NCBI GenBank assembly: GCA_963764195.1
Contig: CAVXRG010000001.1
Coordinates: forward strand, 124,001-188,000
Source of the DNA: JBDSSS01 sp963764195
GTDB taxonomy: Bacteria > Actinomycetota > Actinomycetes > Actinomycetales > Dermatophilaceae
Length of the DNA: 64,000 nucleotides
Direction of reading: 5' to 3'
Shown here: positions 26,041 through 34,775 of the stretch, piece after piece
How positions within the stretch are numbered: the first letter of the stretch is position 1
Layout of the letters: every line of letters starts with the position of its first letter
Program-made: the position numbers and the translations under genes
Notes under the pieces: generated by a model
The model's database searches: none
What the model saw: the letters and a program-made list of their open reading frames with translations, nothing else
Told to the model about the DNA's origin: nothing

Positions 26041-27000
26041 TCAGAGCAGCGGGGACAGGTCGAGGGACCCGACGAGTCCGGCGACCGTCGCCACCCCGGC
26101 CTGGGTCAACCGCGGGGATCCCTCGAACCAGCTGGTGTAGTCCGACGCAGGATCGCGTCCGCCGAGCCCGTTGAAGGCGTGCACCAGGTCGACGCAGACG
26201 AACCCGTGTGCGGTGGCGGCGGCGCAGTCCGTCCTGGCCCACAGGTCGGTGAGCTCGACCGACCGTTCGACCGCCAGCCCGAGCTCACGAGCCCGAGGTT
26301 CTCGTCCGAGGTCGGGGTGCCCGAGGAGGCCGTTGAAGGCCCCGAGATCGACGAGCACCGTGGGGTGGTCGGACACCAGGCGCTCGATGGTGGCGTACAC
26401 CCGGTCCAGCCGGCTCCGGTAGCGCGCGACGAACGCGTCGACGCACGCAGGCGTCAGGCGAGCGAGCCGCTGCGCGACCGCCCGCTCGTCGTCGGTGCCG
26501 CCGGTGGCTGCGCAGGGGGCGTCCATCCATCCGGTCTGGCTCGCCGTCCCCACGGACACGACGACGAGGTCCGCGGCCCGGACCACGTGCTCTTCCTCGC
26601 CGGAGCTGAGCCCGAGCACCATACCGTCCACGTCACCGACGGCAAGGGGGAGGTTGTCACGAACCACCGGCCGGCCGGTCCGGCCCCCCAGGTCACGGGC
26701 CAGCGCCCGCTCCAGGGTGGCGCACGGAGCCACCCTTCTCGGCGCGCCCGGCAGGCAGTCGGGGACGGGCAGGGTCAGCGAGTCGCCCACGACGACGACG
26801 CGGATCGGGTCGGTCTGAGTCATCCGGGGGTCGGGCGTGGCGGCCCCGGTCTGCCGCAGGAGTGCGAGGGGGCGCGTGCCCTCGAGCTGGCCGTCACAGG
26901 CGCCCAGCGACGCGACCGTGATGACGATCGCGAGCGCTGCGCCGACGGGAGCGAGGGCGGGGATCGACACCCGACCCGGAGCTGGTCTCCTCCACACCAC
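26041..27000 (-). CDS. SGNH/GDSL-like lipoprotein lacking usual catalytic residues
   Basis: Predicted lipoprotein of 319 residues: hydrophobic N-terminus ending in SLGAC (lipobox Cys near 35), then an SGNH-like fold beginning with VVVGDSLTLP, which carries the block I serine. The usual block III Gly-x-Asn-Asp is replaced by VGTASQTGW, and the block V Asp-x-x-His is absent (FEGSPRLTQAG). Several Cys pairs suggest disulfides and an extracytoplasmic location. It may be a binding protein or a divergent esterase, not a normal GDSL lipase. GTG at 27000 is taken as start. Convergent with the preceding hydrolase. Confidence 0.65.
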   Translation of the reverse strand: MVWRRPAPGRVSIPALAPVGAALAIVITVASLGACDGQLEGTRPLALLRQTGAATPDPRMTQTDPIRVVVVGDSLTLPVPDCLPGAPRRVAPCATLERALARDLGGRTGRPVVRDNLPLAVGDVDGMVLGLSSGEEEHVVRAADLVVVSVGTASQTGWMDAPCAATGGTDDERAVAQRLARLTPACVDAFVARYRSRLDRVYATIERLVSDHPTVLVDLGAFNGLLGHPDLGREPRARELGLAVERSVELTDLWARTDCAAATAHGFVCVDLVHAFNGLGGRDPASDYTSWFEGSPRLTQAGVATVAGLVGSLDLSPLL

Positions 27001-27094
27001 GAGTCACCTCCCGGGGACTGCGGTCGACCTCCAGCGTACTCAGGCCGGCCTCCTCCGGCCCGGGGTTTTCCCGGACCCCAACTAGGCTCCAGCC

Positions 27095-28324
27095 ATGTCG
27101 CGAACGCTCGAGCTGGCCACCACGCTCGCCCCGGACCTCGTCGCCCTCCGGCGGGCGCTCCACCGGATCCCCGAGATCGGCCTCGACCTGCCCCTGACGC
27201 AGCGGGCGGTGCTCGACGCGCTGGAGGGTCTCGACCTCGAGATCACGCTCGGCACGTCGCTGTCCTCCGTCGTCGCCGTCCTGCGCGGCGGCGCACCGGT
27301 GCCCGACACCGAGCGCAGCGTCCGCCCGGCCGTACTGCTCCGCGGCGACATGGACGCGCTGCCCGTCACCGAGGAGGTCGTCTCGGACCACCGCTCGACC
27401 CATGACGGGGTGATGCATGCCTGTGGGCACGACCTGCACGTGGCGGCCCTCGTCGGCGCTGCGCGGGTGCTCCACGCGATGCGCGACGAGCTCGCCGGCG
27501 ACGTCGTGTTCATGTTCCAGCCCGGCGAGGAGGGCCCGGGCGGGGCCGCCCCGATGATCGAGGAGGGCCTGCTCGAGGCGAGTGGGCACCGGGTCTGCGC
27601 GGCCTACACGCTGCACGTCTACTCGGCCGAGCACCCCAAGGGCACGTGGTTCGGCCGACCCGGTCCGCTCATGGCCGCAGCGGACGAGGCCGTCGTCCGC
27701 GTCGTCGGCCGGGGCGGTCACGGCGCCTCACCGCACCGGACGCTCGACCCGATCCCGGTGGCCTGCGAGATGGTGGTGGCCCTACACACAATGGTGACGC
27801 GCGGCTTCGACGTCTTCGACCCGGCCGTCGTGACGGTCGGCCGGATCGCCGGCGGGACGAAGGACAACATCATCCCCGACGACGCCGTCTTCGAGGCGAC
27901 GATCCGCACCCTGTCGCCAGAGTCCCGGCAACGCGCGCAAGAGCGGATCACCCGGCTGTGCACGGGGATCGCCGAGGCCCACGGCCTGACGGCGGAGGTC
28001 GACTACCGTCTCGGCTATCCCGTCACGCGCAACGACGAGGCCGAGTTCGCCCACGCGCAGGCCGTGGTGGCCGACCTCTTCGGGATGGAGCGCTGGACGC
28101 CGATGGCCGACCCCGAGCTCGGCTCGGAGGACATGTCGTTCGTCCTCGACGAGGTCCCCGGCGCCTACCTCAACCTCAGCGCCTGCGCGCACGACGATCC
28201 GGCAGACGCCGACGACAACCACTCTCCCCGCGCGGAGTTCGACGACTCCGTGCTCGGGGACGCGGCGGCCTACCTGGCCGAGGTCGCGCTACGCCGTCTC
28301 GCCGCCCACCCTGCGGACGGCTGA
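27095..28324 (+). CDS. M20-family amidohydrolase (hippurate hydrolase-like)
   Basis: Zinc-dependent deacylase of peptidase family M20D, 409 residues, probably cleaving N-acyl amino acids or indole-acetyl-type conjugates. Metal-binding elements seen are MHACGHDLHV and FQPGEEGPGG; GRGGHGASPHRTLDP belongs to the lid or dimerisation domain, and the C-terminal NHSPRAEFDD supplies the last His. ATG at 27095 has no good ribosome site. TAGGCT at 27084-27089 is five bases upstream, so a leaderless transcript is possible. Confidence 0.9.
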   Translation: MSRTLELATTLAPDLVALRRALHRIPEIGLDLPLTQRAVLDALEGLDLEITLGTSLSSVVAVLRGGAPVPDTERSVRPAVLLRGDMDALPVTEEVVSDHRSTHDGVMHACGHDLHVAALVGAARVLHAMRDELAGDVVFMFQPGEEGPGGAAPMIEEGLLEASGHRVCAAYTLHVYSAEHPKGTWFGRPGPLMAAADEAVVRVVGRGGHGASPHRTLDPIPVACEMVVALHTMVTRGFDVFDPAVVTVGRIAGGTKDNIIPDDAVFEATIRTLSPESRQRAQERITRLCTGIAEAHGLTAEVDYRLGYPVTRNDEAEFAHAQAVVADLFGMERWTPMADPELGSEDMSFVLDEVPGAYLNLSACAHDDPADADDNHSPRAEFDDSVLGDAAAYLAEVALRRLAAHPADG

Positions 28325-28338
28325 CGGCCGGGGGTCAG

Positions 28339-29655
28339 TCACGCCTCCGAGCGCGACGCAGGGCCGTTGAGCATCGCCATCCGCGTGCGCGGCAGACCGC
28401 TCGCACCACCGGGCGCGGGCCTGACGGCCAGCACCTGGTTGATGCCGAGTCGGTTGGACCGGAACCCCAGAGCCGACCCGGCCATGTAGAGCCGCCACAC
28501 CCGCGCGCGGCCGGCGCTCGAGAGCCGGACCGCCTCGTCCCAGCCCCGCTCGAGGTTGGCCACCCACGCGCGCAGGGTGTCGGCGTAGTGCTCGCGCAGC
28601 GACTCCACGTCTCGGACCTCGAAGCCCGCCGACTCCAGCACGTCGACCGTCGTGGCGAGGGGGTGCAGCTCACCGTCGGGGAAGACGTAGCGGTCGATGA
28701 AGGAGGTCCGGTCACCCTTCCGGTCGGCCGGGGGCCCCGGGCGCCGCGAGATCGCGTGGTTGAGCAGACGCCCGCCGGGGACGAGCAAGTCGTGGAGGTG
28801 AGCGGCATACCCGCTGAGCTCGGACAGCCCGACGTGCTCGGCCATGCCGATGCTGGCGATGGCGTCGTAGGGCCCGTCGGACACGTCACGGTAGTCCTGG
28901 ACCCTGATCTCGACCCGGTCCGCGAGACCAAGTGACGCCACAGTCGCCCGAGCCGAGGCGGCCTGCTCCTCGGAGAGCGTCACGCCGACGGCCCGGACGT
29001 CGTACTCGCGAGCGGCGTGGACGACGAAGGCCCCCCAGCCGCACCCGACGTCGAGCACGCGCATCCCCGGCTCGAGACCCAGCTTGCGCGCCACCAGGTC
29101 GAGCTTGGCGCGCTGGGCGTCCTCGAGCGTGTAGTCGGCGGAGGGCGGCTGCTCGAAGAAGGCGCAGGAGTAGACCATCGACGGGCCGAGCACGAGCGCG
29201 TAGAACTCGTTGCCCACGTCGTAGTGGTGGGAGATCGCCGCTGCGTCCCGGCCGGGCGCATGCCGTCTGCCGGAGAGCCGGATCTCCTCGGCGGGTGGAC
29301 GCGGCCGGGGACCGAGCGCACCGAGTCGCACGGCGGCCTTCGCGACAGCCAGCACGGTGTCGTGGCCGACGTGCACGCCCGGTCCGCGCTCGGGGTCGCC
29401 GAACGCCTCGAGGCGCGTCATCGCGTCGAGCAGGTCACCCTCGATCTGGACGTCGCCGGCCACGTAGGCGCGAGCGAAACCGAGCTCGTTGGGCGCCCAG
29501 ACCAGGTGACGCAAGGCCCGGCGGGAGGCGAAGCGGACGGCCATGGCGGCGTCCGGCGGACCGATCGAGCTGCCGTCCCAACAATCGATGCGGACCGGGA
29601 GGTCCGTCCCGAGTGCGGCGTTGACCACCGGTTCGAGCCTGCTAGCGACGTCCAT
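28339..29655 (-). CDS. Cyclopropane-fatty-acyl-phospholipid synthase family methyltransferase
   Basis: S-adenosylmethionine-dependent enzyme of 438 residues, modifying double bonds of membrane phospholipid acyl chains. The SAM site reads VLDVGCGWGAFVVHAA, preceded by SHHYDVGNEFYALVLGPSM and followed by SIGMAEHVG, all typical. The N-terminal region resembles the lipid-binding part of the family. ATG at 29655 is preceded by AGGAGGA. Whether it forms cyclopropane rings or methyl branches is not decided by sequence. Confidence 0.92.
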   Translation of the reverse strand: MDVASRLEPVVNAALGTDLPVRIDCWDGSSIGPPDAAMAVRFASRRALRHLVWAPNELGFARAYVAGDVQIEGDLLDAMTRLEAFGDPERGPGVHVGHDTVLAVAKAAVRLGALGPRPRPPAEEIRLSGRRHAPGRDAAAISHHYDVGNEFYALVLGPSMVYSCAFFEQPPSADYTLEDAQRAKLDLVARKLGLEPGMRVLDVGCGWGAFVVHAAREYDVRAVGVTLSEEQAASARATVASLGLADRVEIRVQDYRDVSDGPYDAIASIGMAEHVGLSELSGYAAHLHDLLVPGGRLLNHAISRRPGPPADRKGDRTSFIDRYVFPDGELHPLATTVDVLESAGFEVRDVESLREHYADTLRAWVANLERGWDEAVRLSSAGRARVWRLYMAGSALGFRSNRLGINQVLAVRPAPGGASGLPRTRMAMLNGPASRSEA

Positions 29656-29833
29656 CGTGTCCTCCTGTCGACCTAGAACGTGATCGTACGGGCGCGGCCA
29701 CCCCGGCCCTCCGGCACCCCTCGACCAACGCAGCTCGGCTGCCGTCCGCGCCGCGCCGCGGGTTGTCCGGGGTTATCCGGGCCCGCGCCCGGGTATGAGG
29801 GCGGGACAGATGTTCACTCAATGAGGAGACGAC

Positions 29834-30106
29834 ATGTCGAGCCAAGTCCCCGTATCCCCGGACCTGCCCGCGCACGACGACGACTTCGATGGGAACCAGA
29901 CCGACCAGGGTGTACCGGTCGGCGAGGCGGACGTCGACGCCGACCGCGAGAACGCCGCTGCCGGCGCGGACGACGAGTCCGACGAGTCCGACGAGGGCTT
30001 TGCGGCCGAGGGCCAGCAGGAGATGGCCTCGGACGAGGGCGAGCCCGTGGGGCAAGCCGACCTCGAGGCCGACCGCGCGAACGGGCACGCCACCGACGAC
30101 TCCTGA
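29834..30106 (+). CDS. Small highly acidic protein with an internal 13-residue repeat
   Basis: 90-residue protein, extremely acidic, with no hydrophobic segment and no recognised domain. The pattern PVGxADxxADRxN occurs twice, at residues 28-40 (PVGEADVDADREN) and 71-83 (PVGQADLEADRAN), separated by an Asp/Glu/Ser-rich linker. ATG at 29834 has GAGGAG upstream, supporting real translation. Likely cytoplasmic and disordered. I have seen similar short proteins in related actinobacteria, but no function is known to me. Confidence 0.75.
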   Translation: MSSQVPVSPDLPAHDDDFDGNQTDQGVPVGEADVDADRENAAAGADDESDESDEGFAAEGQQEMASDEGEPVGQADLEADRANGHATDDS

Positions 30107-30146
30107 CTCGGTCGGCCGTGGCTGAAGGCGACCGTCTGTCCAGGAG

Positions 30147-31085
30147 TCAGCTGAGGATGTCGGACCGCCGGAACCGGCGGTAGGCGAGCACCGTGAAGGC
30201 GACCGCCCAGACGAGGGACCAGAGCGCCCCGTGGGCCATGTCCGCGTAGTCGGGGGACACGGCCAGGGCGTCCTGCCAGGCCCGTGAGTAGTGCCCCGGG
30301 AAGGCGTGCCGGTAGGGCTCGAGGGCGTCGAGCTGGTCGAGGATGTTGAACAGGATGCTCACGAGCACCGCACCTCCGACGGCGGCGAGGGGTGCGTCCG
30401 ATCGGGTCCCGATCCAGAAGGCGATCGCCGCGATGGGCAGCAGGGTGAGGAAGATGTAGCCCATCGCGAGCGCGAGCCGAGGCAGGAACTGGCCCCACGT
30501 CAGGTTCTCCCCGATCGGGTTCGTCAGCGGCGCCCACCCGTAGGCGACACCCCCGACGAGCAGCCCCCAGGCGGGGAGCAGGAGCGTGGCGAAGAGTGTC
30601 GATCCGACCCCGACGACGAGCTTGCTCGTGAGCAGCCGGGCTCGCCGCACGGGGGCGATCAGCAGGTAGCGCAACGACGCCCACGAGGCCTCGGCCGGGA
30701 CGGCGTCGCCGCAGAAGAGCGCGGCGAGCAGCACGAGCAGCAGCTCGGACGAGAGGAAGACGAGCACGAGGCTGAAGTTCGCAGCCCCGCTCTGGGCGAG
30801 GTCGAAGATCCGGGTCGTCGCGCCGCCGCGGCTGCTGCTGTTGCGGTCGCCGAAGAAGAACGACCCGACGAGGACGAGCGGGAGCGCGAGGAGCAGCCCG
30901 AACGCCCAGATCGTGCGACGACGCCCCCACTGGCGCCGCACCTCGGCACGCCACGAGAGGGGGCTGTGCACGCGCGTCGTCGGCTCCTGGGCAGAGGCCG
31001 TCGCCGGCTCCATGACGTCGAGCAGCGCCTCGCCGGGCACGTGCTCGTCGTCGCGCTCCTGTAGCGCTCCGGGGGTCTCACTCAT
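30147..31085 (-). CDS. ABC-2 type transporter permease
   Basis: Membrane protein of 312 residues with about six hydrophobic helices after a 50-residue cytoplasmic N-terminus. It matches the ABC-2 export permease pattern, with a long first extracytoplasmic loop (SFFFGDRNSSSRGGATT). ATG at 31085 overlaps the stop of the preceding hydrolase-ATPase fusion (ATGA), so the fusion's ATPase domain is its obvious energy source. It is the last gene of a five-gene run. Exported substrate unknown. Confidence 0.88.
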   Translation of the reverse strand: MSETPGALQERDDEHVPGEALLDVMEPATASAQEPTTRVHSPLSWRAEVRRQWGRRRTIWAFGLLLALPLVLVGSFFFGDRNSSSRGGATTRIFDLAQSGAANFSLVLVFLSSELLLVLLAALFCGDAVPAEASWASLRYLLIAPVRRARLLTSKLVVGVGSTLFATLLLPAWGLLVGGVAYGWAPLTNPIGENLTWGQFLPRLALAMGYIFLTLLPIAAIAFWIGTRSDAPLAAVGGAVLVSILFNILDQLDALEPYRHAFPGHYSRAWQDALAVSPDYADMAHGALWSLVWAVAFTVLAYRRFRRSDILS

Positions 31086-34048
31086 CGGGCCCTCACCTGC
31101 CTCAGTCGTTCGACGAGGGAGCCGCCCTCGTCACCGGGCTCGCCGGCGGGGACGGCACCCGTCGCCGTGGAGATGACGCCGAGGAAGACCTCCTCGAGGT
31201 GGCGACGGCTGCTCACACCGATGACGGGCAGACCGGCCGCGACCGCTGCCGAGACCACCGCGGCGCGGCCGCGGTCGGCCACGACGACGAGCCGCGACGG
31301 GGTGTCGACCCGCACCTCGGTGATGCCGGCGGTCGCCTCGAGCGCGTGGACGCCCACCCGGACCACGTCGTGGTCGGTGTCCTCGGGCAGGTCGAGGATC
31401 GTCGTGTCGGCGCTGTCGACGAGGTCGGCGACGAGGCCGGACGTGATGACCCTCCCGGCGTGCATGACGACGACGTGGGTGCAGGTCATCTCCACCTCGG
31501 CGAGCATGTGGCTCGACACGACGACGGTGCGACCGGTCTCCGCGTAGCGCCGCAGGATCGGGCGCATCGCCGCGATCTGCGGCGGGTCCAGACCGTTGGT
31601 CGGCTCGTCGAGGATGAGCAGCTCGGGCAGCCCGAGCATCGCCTGCGCGATGCCGAGGCGCTGGCGCATCCCCTGGCTGTAGGACTTGACCGGGCGGTCG
31701 ACGGCCCCGCCCAGCGCCGCGACGTCGAGCGCCTCGTCGAAGTGCGCGTCGGCGGCGCGCCGACCGGTCGCGGCCCAGTAGGCCTCGAGGTTCTGCCGGC
31801 CGGTGAGGTGCGGCAGGAAGCCTGGTCCCTCGATGAGGGCGCCGACCCGGGCGAGGACGGGGGAACCGGCCGAGACGGCATCGCCGAGGACGTGGACCGA
31901 CCCGGCGTCGTGGCTGATCAGGCCCATCACCATCCGCATGGTCGTCGTCTTGCCGGCGCCGTTCGGGCCGAGCAACCCGACGACCTGGCCCTTCTCTGCG
32001 CGCCACGAGACGTCGTCGACGGCGCGGTGGCCGTCGGCATACGTCTTGACCAGACCCTCGACCACGAGGGGGATGTCGGCGAGGTCGGGCCGGGGCGGCT
32101 CGAGGCGCAGCCGCCTGCGCCGGACGAACCAGCCGAGCAGGGCGAGCAGGAGCAGGGCCACGAGCAGAGCGAGGGCGATGAGCGACTCGGTGTCGAGCCC
32201 GCCCACCGCCGCCGCACCCGCGACGGCCGTGCCGGTGGCGATGGGCAGGGTGAGGGCCGAGGCGTCGGCGATCGCGATGCGGCTCGGCGCCCGCGAGTTC
32301 GCGTAGGTCGACTCGGTGCTCGTCAGCAGGACACGCCAGCGGCTGCCGGCCGGCATCTCGTAGGTCGCGCCGGGCAGCGAGAGCGTCACCGGCGTCGGCT
32401 TGCCGGGCGTGACCGTCACGCGCAGCGGCGCGACGAGCGGGTTCGCCAGGGTCGCGGAGCCCCCGGTGACGCGCCACACCGACGCGAAGAGCGTCACGTC
32501 GGTCGTGTCCGAGGTCACGGTGAGGCTCATCGTCGGCGATCCGACGACCGTCGTGGCCGCGGCCAGGGGCTCGCTGTCGAGCGCCGTCGACTGTCCGGGC
32601 AGTGCGGCGATCTGGTAGGTCGAGAGGCTGATGCCGAGTGCGGCCAGGCCCGGCACCGCGATGAGGGAGGCCGGCTGCCCTCCGGGCGGGTGGATCAGTC
32701 CGCCACTCGTCGTCGAGAGCGGCAACGTCGCCGTCGGCCTGGGGGCTCCCGACAGGCCGGGGTATGCCGGGAGCGTGTGGAGCGTGGTCGGCTGGCCAGC
32801 CCGTTGGGCGGGCAGCGGGTAGGTGAACTTCGCTGTGGGCAGGGCGGACTCGCGCGGGGCCTTGTCGCGCACGTAGTGGTCGAGCCACGCGTAGGATGCT
32901 GCGGTCTCCTCCGCCTCGTGCGTGCTGGGCGCGTCGTGACCACCGTCGCTCCAGCGGATCGCGAAGGGCGTGCCGCTGGCCGCGAGCGCCGCCGCGTTGG
33001 CATCGGCCTGGTCGAGCCCGAAGAGCGAGTCACCGATGCCTTGCACGAGGAACGTCGGGGCGGTCACCTTCGCCATCGTCGGCTTCGGACTGTGGGCGCG
33101 GAGCAGGGCCGTCAGCTCCGGCGACGGGGTGCCCGACTCCGACGTCTGCACGAACAACCGGCAGATCGTCGGGTCGAAGCGTCCGCACGAGGTGGCGGCG
33201 GCCGCGGCAGCGGCATCTGCCGGTGCGGCGGTCGAGGGGCCGCCACCCGCTCGTCCGCTCGCCGAGAGGAAGAAGTTGCTCGCCCAGACCTGCTTGAAGG
33301 GGCCGGGCTCGTCGATCGGCGACCGCCCGGCCGGGGTCGTCGGGGTGGCCGTCAGGGCCGCCTGGGGGAAGAAGGCCGTCGCGAGGTCGTTCCACGTGAT
33401 GGCGGACACGACGGCGTCGACTCGCGGGTCGACGCCGGCGAGCATCAGGCCGAGCGCGCCGCCGTAGGAGCCGCCCATCACCCCCATCCGCGGGTCGCCG
33501 GCGGCGTCGAGCTCGACGTCGCTGCGCCGGGCCGCGGCATCGACGACCGTCCGGGCGTCGGCCACCTCGAAGGCGGGGTCGTCGAGGTGGATCCGTCCAC
33601 CGGAGGCGCCGAAGCCGCGGGCACTCCACGTCGCGACGACGTAGCCGCGGGCCTGGAGGGCAGCGGCGTCCGTGCTCACCGAGTCCTTGCTGCCACCGAA
33701 GCCGTGCGCGAGCAGCACGAGCGGGTGTCGCTTTCCGTCGGCCTGCGGCCAGAAGGACACGTCGAGGCTGACCGCGGTCCCGTCGGGCTCGGGGCCGACC
33801 GGGAGCATCGACGCCTCCGGCGCCGCGGCCCTCGCCAGGGTTGCCAGGGTGGGCACCGTGGAGACCGTGGACACCGAGACCGGCAGCGGCGAGGCGGCGG
33901 CCACCCCGACCCCGCCGCCGAACGAGGCCGCCCCGGCCGTCGCGGTCAGGGACAGGAGGGCAGCGAGCGCGGCGCGGAGGACCGACCGGGACCCGGGGTG
34001 GCGGCGCGGCCTGGGTCTGCACTCGCGCGAGGAGGGTCCGACCGGCAT
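31082..34048 (-). CDS. Secreted alpha/beta hydrolase fused through one TM helix to an ABC ATP-binding domain
   Basis: 988 residues in one open frame. Residues 23-44 look like a signal sequence. About 85-400 form a CocE/X-Pro-peptidase-like alpha/beta hydrolase: LLAHGFGGSK, nucleophile Ser194 in GGSYGG, Asp340 in GIGDS, His371 in DGGHD. About 410-610 resemble the beta-sandwich that follows such hydrolases. One TM helix (about 622-640) ends in RRRRLRL. The cytoplasmic ATPase has Walker A GPNGAGKTT (694-702), signature YSQGMRQRL (near 790), Walker B LLILDEPTNGLD and the H-loop SSH. Predicted topology: hydrolase outside, ATPase inside. It overlaps the ABC-2 permease gene, its likely partner. Confidence 0.88.
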   Translation of the reverse strand: MPVGPSSRECRPRPRRHPGSRSVLRAALAALLSLTATAGAASFGGGVGVAAASPLPVSVSTVSTVPTLATLARAAAPEASMLPVGPEPDGTAVSLDVSFWPQADGKRHPLVLLAHGFGGSKDSVSTDAAALQARGYVVATWSARGFGASGGRIHLDDPAFEVADARTVVDAAARRSDVELDAAGDPRMGVMGGSYGGALGLMLAGVDPRVDAVVSAITWNDLATAFFPQAALTATPTTPAGRSPIDEPGPFKQVWASNFFLSASGRAGGGPSTAAPADAAAAAAATSCGRFDPTICRLFVQTSESGTPSPELTALLRAHSPKPTMAKVTAPTFLVQGIGDSLFGLDQADANAAALAASGTPFAIRWSDGGHDAPSTHEAEETAASYAWLDHYVRDKAPRESALPTAKFTYPLPAQRAGQPTTLHTLPAYPGLSGAPRPTATLPLSTTSGGLIHPPGGQPASLIAVPGLAALGISLSTYQIAALPGQSTALDSEPLAAATTVVGSPTMSLTVTSDTTDVTLFASVWRVTGGSATLANPLVAPLRVTVTPGKPTPVTLSLPGATYEMPAGSRWRVLLTSTESTYANSRAPSRIAIADASALTLPIATGTAVAGAAAVGGLDTESLIALALLVALLLLALLGWFVRRRRLRLEPPRPDLADIPLVVEGLVKTYADGHRAVDDVSWRAEKGQVVGLLGPNGAGKTTTMRMVMGLISHDAGSVHVLGDAVSAGSPVLARVGALIEGPGFLPHLTGRQNLEAYWAATGRRAADAHFDEALDVAALGGAVDRPVKSYSQGMRQRLGIAQAMLGLPELLILDEPTNGLDPPQIAAMRPILRRYAETGRTVVVSSHMLAEVEMTCTHVVVMHAGRVITSGLVADLVDSADTTILDLPEDTDHDVVRVGVHALEATAGITEVRVDTPSRLVVVADRGRAAVVSAAVAAGLPVIGVSSRRHLEEVFLGVISTATGAVPAGEPGDEGGSLVERLRQVRAR

Positions 34049-34090
34049 ACGCCCATCAGATCACGGCAACCCGTGGTCGCGTCGGGGGCG

Positions 34091-34342
34091 TCAGGCCCGC
34101 TCCATCCGCCGCTCGAGCCAGAACGCCACCCCGAGGCAGACGACGAGGACCATCACGGGTGGCAGGAAGCGGGCCCAGCCCTCGAGCTCGAGCCACGCGT
34201 AGGGCGCATCCGTGAACGCGAAGAGGTCGAGCTCGAGGAGGTAGCGCACGATGGGCACCACGCCGAAGACGAGGCCGACCGCACCGACGACGTTGATGAC
34301 GAAGCGCTGGCCGGCGCCGGTGCTCTCAGGTGGGACCGTCAC
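34091..34342 (-). CDS. Small two-helix membrane protein
   Basis: 83 residues, two hydrophobic segments (about 13-33 and 58-76) and a basic C-terminus (ERRMERA). It starts with GTG four bases after the ankyrin gene's stop and ends 42 bp before the hydrolase-ABC fusion, so it belongs to the same transcript. No family recognised. Confidence 0.7.
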   Translation of the reverse strand: MTVPPESTGAGQRFVINVVGAVGLVFGVVPIVRYLLELDLFAFTDAPYAWLELEGWARFLPPVMVLVVCLGVAFWLERRMERA

Positions 34343-34346
34343 GGGC

Positions 34347-34766
34347 TCAGGCCTGCCCGGGTTCCGCCGAGCCGCCGATGAGGTGGTCGGCGCCGAACAT
34401 CGCGGCGGTCTGGCGCCCGGTGGGGGTCCCCGCGTCGAGGTCGGCGCCCGCGGCGACGAGGGTCCGCACCACGACGTCCTCCCCCTTGAACAGGGCTCCG
34501 GCGACGGGGGTCTGGCCCCGCCGGTTGGGCAGGTCGACGTCCGCCCCGCGCCCGACGAGGGCCGTGACCGTCTCGGCCCGGCCGTGGTAGGCCGCGAGCA
34601 TCACGAGCGAGTTCCCGTCGCCGTCGGTGAGGTCGACCGGGACGCTGTGGTCGAGCAGCTCGGTCAGCTCACCCGTGCGCCCCTCGCGGGCGAGGTCCAT
34701 GGCCAGCGTGGTCACCTGCTCGCGCTGCTCCGCACCGATCACGTCCCACGCGCCGCCGTCCGTCAT
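34347..34766 (-). CDS. Ankyrin-repeat protein
   Basis: 139 residues with about three ankyrin repeats, the clearest being DGNSLVMLAAYHGRAETVTA and RGQTPVAGALFKGEDVVVRT, each with the LxxAAxxGxxxxVxxLL pattern. Cytoplasmic protein-protein interaction module; no enzyme domain. ATG at 34766 is nine bases after the ceramidase-like stop codon. TAGGTT sits six bases upstream of the ATG, so a leaderless internal transcript is possible. Confidence 0.88.
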   Translation of the reverse strand: MTDGGAWDVIGAEQREQVTTLAMDLAREGRTGELTELLDHSVPVDLTDGDGNSLVMLAAYHGRAETVTALVGRGADVDLPNRRGQTPVAGALFKGEDVVVRTLVAAGADLDAGTPTGRQTAAMFGADHLIGGSAEPGQA

Positions 34767-34775
34767 GGACCCAAC

